Positions 24,243 through 26,694 of a stretch of 26,694 nucleotides of DNA are shown piece after piece (position 1 is the stretch's first letter; each line of letters begins with the position of its first letter). Both the position numbers and the translations under genes were made by a program. Source of the stretch: Galactobacter sp. GTDB lineage: Bacteria; Actinomycetota; Actinomycetes; Actinomycetales; Micrococcaceae. The stretch is taken from contig NZ_JALAGT010000151.1 in the NCBI RefSeq assembly GCF_022712295.1, forward strand, positions 1 through 26,694. The letters run 5' to 3'. The notes under the pieces were generated by a model. It saw only the letters and a program-made list of their open reading frames with translations. It was not told where the DNA came from and did not search any database.

Positions 24243-25967
24243 ATGAACCATGCCGACCCGTCCGTGCTGCCACCCAAGCCGGCCTCAGCCGTCGCGCCAA
24301 CCGAACAGTCGCAGCAGACCCACACCGTCACCCTCTTCACCGCCAACGCGGTCCGCGCCACCGGCGGAATCCTGGGCAACACCGTCGCCGTCGCAGACGG
24401 CAAAGTCGTCGCCATAGGCGACCTGGCGACGCTCCGCGAGGCCCACCCGTCGGCCACCATTCATTCCTACGAAGGCGCTACCATCACTGCCGGCCTGATC
24501 GACGGCCACGCCCACCCGGCGTGGGGCACCATGATGGCCCGCGGCGTTGGCCTCCAGAAATGCGAGACCTACGACCAGGTCGTCGACGCGATCAAGAAGC
24601 AAGCCCAGATCACCCCGGACAACGAGTGGGTCTTCGCCTGGGGTCTGGAACCGCACATGATCGGCGGCACGGTCACCAACGATTTCCTGCACGACGCCCT
24701 GGGCCCCGACCGCCCGGCTTACGTCGCCTGCTTCGACGCACACTCGGCCGTCATGTCCGCCGCGGCGCTGAGGGAAGCCGGCATCAACGAACCGCAGGAT
24801 ATGTCCGACGGCGGCGGCTTCACCGCCCGCGAAGACAGCACCTTGACGGGCCACGTCCTGGAATTCATGGCCATGAATCGTGCGGATCGCGGTGTGCCGC
24901 CGCTGTCCATCGACGAGTTCGCCGACCGCCTCGGCGCACTCCTGGACGACTTCGCCGCCAACGGCATCACCGCCGCCTGCGTGGCCGACGCCCAGGGCGG
25001 CGACCGCGTCATCGAGGTCCTCCAGGAACTCGAGAACCGCGGCGAACTCCCGATCCAGCTGCGCATCTCCCCGTGGTGCACCCCGGACCTCACGGAAGAA
25101 GACGTCCGCAACCTCGCCGCCTCGCTGCAACCAGCAACAGCGCCAAGCGGCCGCCGCTGGCGCTTCGAGGGCGTGAAGATGTTCATCGACGGCACCATAG
25201 ACAATGGCACCGCCTGGCTGGACACCCCGGACACCATGGGCGACGGCCTGCGCGGCTTCTGGCAAGACCCTGCCACCTACACGCGCAACCTGAACATCCT
25301 CAACGAGGCGCACGTCCCCACCATCACCCACGCCATCGGTGAGGCCGGCGTCCGCCACGTCGCCCAGTCCATCGCGGCCCTCCCGGACCGCGGCGTCCTG
25401 CATCGCATGGACCACCTCGAGACCATCGACGACGAGACCATCGACCTGATCGCAGAGCATCGCATCCCGGTGTGCGTCCAGCCTACGCACTGCACGCTTT
25501 TCGTCCGGCCCGACGGCGCGGACTCCTGGTCAGAGCGCCTCGGCCCGGCGCGCCGTGCCGAGGGCTACAAGATCCGCACCTTCGTGGAGCGCGGCATCGT
25601 GGAGGCGCTCGGCAGCGACTGGCCCGTGGCGCCATACGACCCGCGCGCCATCATGGCCGACTCCCGCCTGCGCCACCGCCACGACGGGGGAGAGGCGCCG
25701 ATCTCGCCCGGCCAGGTCCTCTCCGCGCAACAGGTGCTGACCGGATACACCGCGGCCGTAACCGCCTCCATCGGCGCACCCGGCGGCGACCTGCGCGTGG
25801 GCGAGCCCGCCGACATGACCATCTGGTCCGCGGACCCGGTCGCCGCCTCGGCCGAGGAACTGCCGGGCATCGACATCCTCGACACCGTCATCGGCGGCAC
25901 CGTCGTGGAGCCCATCACCGCTGGCGCCGACAACAACGCCAAGAAACTGCAGACGGCAGGAGACTGA
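24243..25967 (+). CDS. Amidohydrolase of the YtcJ type
   Basis: The 574-aa metal-dependent hydrolase belongs to the amidohydrolase superfamily (amidohydrolase 3/YtcJ group). The metal site shows GHAHP (H89, H91) after TAGLIDG, a Lys in GVKMFIDGT (K312), ITHAIGEAG (H363), HRMDHLE (H387, H391) and GSDWP (D459). It should hydrolyse a C-N or similar bond in a small molecule, and the substrate is not readable from sequence. The ATG at 24243 is chosen because GAGGA lies 7 nt upstream. The first 28 residues are a Pro/Ala/Gln-rich extension before the beta-sandwich begins. No signal peptide is seen, so the enzyme is cytoplasmic. It is followed after 2 nt by a permease, suggesting that the permease imports its substrate or a precursor. 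Confidence 0.92.
   Translation: MNHADPSVLPPKPASAVAPTEQSQQTHTVTLFTANAVRATGGILGNTVAVADGKVVAIGDLATLREAHPSATIHSYEGATITAGLIDGHAHPAWGTMMARGVGLQKCETYDQVVDAIKKQAQITPDNEWVFAWGLEPHMIGGTVTNDFLHDALGPDRPAYVACFDAHSAVMSAAALREAGINEPQDMSDGGGFTAREDSTLTGHVLEFMAMNRADRGVPPLSIDEFADRLGALLDDFAANGITAACVADAQGGDRVIEVLQELENRGELPIQLRISPWCTPDLTEEDVRNLAASLQPATAPSGRRWRFEGVKMFIDGTIDNGTAWLDTPDTMGDGLRGFWQDPATYTRNLNILNEAHVPTITHAIGEAGVRHVAQSIAALPDRGVLHRMDHLETIDDETIDLIAEHRIPVCVQPTHCTLFVRPDGADSWSERLGPARRAEGYKIRTFVERGIVEALGSDWPVAPYDPRAIMADSRLRHRHDGGEAPISPGQVLSAQQVLTGYTAAVTASIGAPGGDLRVGEPADMTIWSADPVAASAEELPGIDILDTVIGGTVVEPITAGADNNAKKLQTAGD
25957..25962 (+). promoter_or_regulatory. Ribosome binding site of the permease gene
   Basis: CAGGAG lies 7 nt before the ATG at 25970, inside the last codons of the amidohydrolase gene. 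The stop and the new start are only 2 nt apart, which indicates translational coupling. Confidence 0.75.
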
Positions 25968-25969
25968 TC

Positions 25970-26694
25970 ATGAGCATCCAGAACGCGCAGCGCACCACGG
26001 TGAAGACGCTGCGCCTCAAGCGGGCCATGAACGTGCCCACCCTGGTCATGTTCGGACTGGCCTACATGGTCCCGCTGACCATTTTTTCCACCTACGGGCT
26101 GGTGGGGGACATGACCGGCGGGCGCCTACCCTTGGCCTACGTCATCACCACCCTGGCCATGGCCTTCACCGCCATCAGCTACGCGTCAATCGTGAAGAAA
26201 ATCCCCACGGCCGGCAGCGCCTACGGGTACTCACGCAAGGCCTTCGGCACCGGCGTCGGCTTCATCACCGGCTGGGGCCTGATGGTGGACTACCTGCTGC
26301 TGCCCATGGTCAACTACATGTTCTTCAGCCTCTACTTCCACGAGCAGTTCCCGGCCGTGCCGGCGTGGCTCGTGACAGTCATCGCGATCTCGTTGGTGAC
26401 GACCCTGAACGTCATCGGCATCAAGGTGGTGAAGAACGCCAACGTGTTGCTGGTCGCGTTCCAGCTGATCTTTGTCGTGCTGTTCATCGTGTTCGCGTGT
26501 GCAAACTTCTCGCCCGACGCCTCCGCAGGTGCACCGTTCTCCTTCGCCGGTGGGATCGGCCCCGTGGTGGCCGGCGCCTCTATCCTTGCGCTGTCTTTCC
26601 TGGGGTTCGACGCCGTGTCACCCCTGGCCGAGGAGGCCAAGGCGCCGACGAAGAGCGGCCCTCGCGCCATCCTGCTCTCCGTGATCGTAGGTGG
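25970..26694 (+). CDS. APC-family amino acid/polyamine permease (3' end beyond window)
   Basis: The open frame continues past the window edge, giving the first 241 residues. They match the amino acid-polyamine-organocation transporter family. A short basic N-terminus leads to a first membrane helix with VMFGLAYMVPL (about 27-37), then KIPTAGSAYGYSRKAFG (about 77-93), typical of the loop after helix 2. GWGLMVDYLLLP follows at about 102-113, and later SFLGFDAVSPLAEEAKAP (about 209-226), the well-known family signature around helix 6. Seven hydrophobic segments are present in the visible part. It should import an amino acid, amine or amide by cation symport or exchange. The tight spacing to the amidohydrolase and the divergent LacI-type regulator suggest uptake of that enzyme's substrate. 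Confidence 0.9.
   Translation, partial: MSIQNAQRTTVKTLRLKRAMNVPTLVMFGLAYMVPLTIFSTYGLVGDMTGGRLPLAYVITTLAMAFTAISYASIVKKIPTAGSAYGYSRKAFGTGVGFITGWGLMVDYLLLPMVNYMFFSLYFHEQFPAVPAWLVTVIAISLVTTLNVIGIKVVKNANVLLVAFQLIFVVLFIVFACANFSPDASAGAPFSFAGGIGPVVAGASILALSFLGFDAVSPLAEEAKAPTKSGPRAILLSVIVG

Overview
The window is high-GC DNA from an actinobacterium, most likely of the order Micrococcales (Arthrobacter/Micrococcus-like). The reasons are the strong G/C bias at third codon positions, a DUF222-HNH endonuclease gene, apparently leaderless starts, TGATG/GTGA gene overlaps and a decayed IS481-type transposase. The genus cannot be settled from the sequence alone. No tRNA, rRNA or CRISPR array was seen.

Layout: (1) 0-3.0 kb, minus strand: a complete DUF222-HNH endonuclease gene with a palindrome-bearing, apparently leaderless promoter, and a 191-aa gene of unknown function. 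(2) 3.1-3.6 kb: a decayed IS481-family transposase ending in an inverted repeat. (3) 3.7-21.1 kb, plus strand: a four-gene operon of very large genes joined by 1- or 4-nt overlaps. It encodes an SNF2-type helicase/ATPase, an Eco57I-like N6-adenine DNA methyltransferase of 1614 aa, a 2293-aa YprA/MrfA-type helicase with several zinc knuckles, a DUF1998 module and a Vsr-like C-terminus, and a UvrD-type helicase with an N-terminal RelE-like domain. (4) 21.3-22.6 kb: an AT-richer gene for a polytopic membrane protein of unknown function. (5) 22.7-23.0 kb: a frameshifted remnant of an excisionase-like antitoxin gene. (6) 23.1-26.7 kb: a LacI-family regulator divergent from an amidohydrolase and an amino-acid/polyamine-type permease (cut by the window end), a small catabolic locus.

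The centre of interest is the four-gene operon. Its content (SNF2 helicase + adenine methylase + DUF1998 helicase) matches the logic of class 1 DISARM (DrmD, DrmMI, DrmA, DrmB). Here, however, the helicase and DUF1998 parts are one polypeptide, no PLD nuclease (DrmC) is present, and a RelE-like/UvrD fusion closes the operon. It is best described as a DISARM-related, YprA-helicase-centred antiviral defence system. The methylase would mark self DNA, and the three ATP-driven motors would recognise and process unmarked DNA. Nuclease activity, if any, would have to come from the Vsr-like tail or the RelE-like domain. The cassette is bracketed by decayed mobile and toxin-antitoxin genes, as expected of a defence island. 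The methylase carries an AT-richer patch in its probable target-recognition region, which suggests exchange of specificity.
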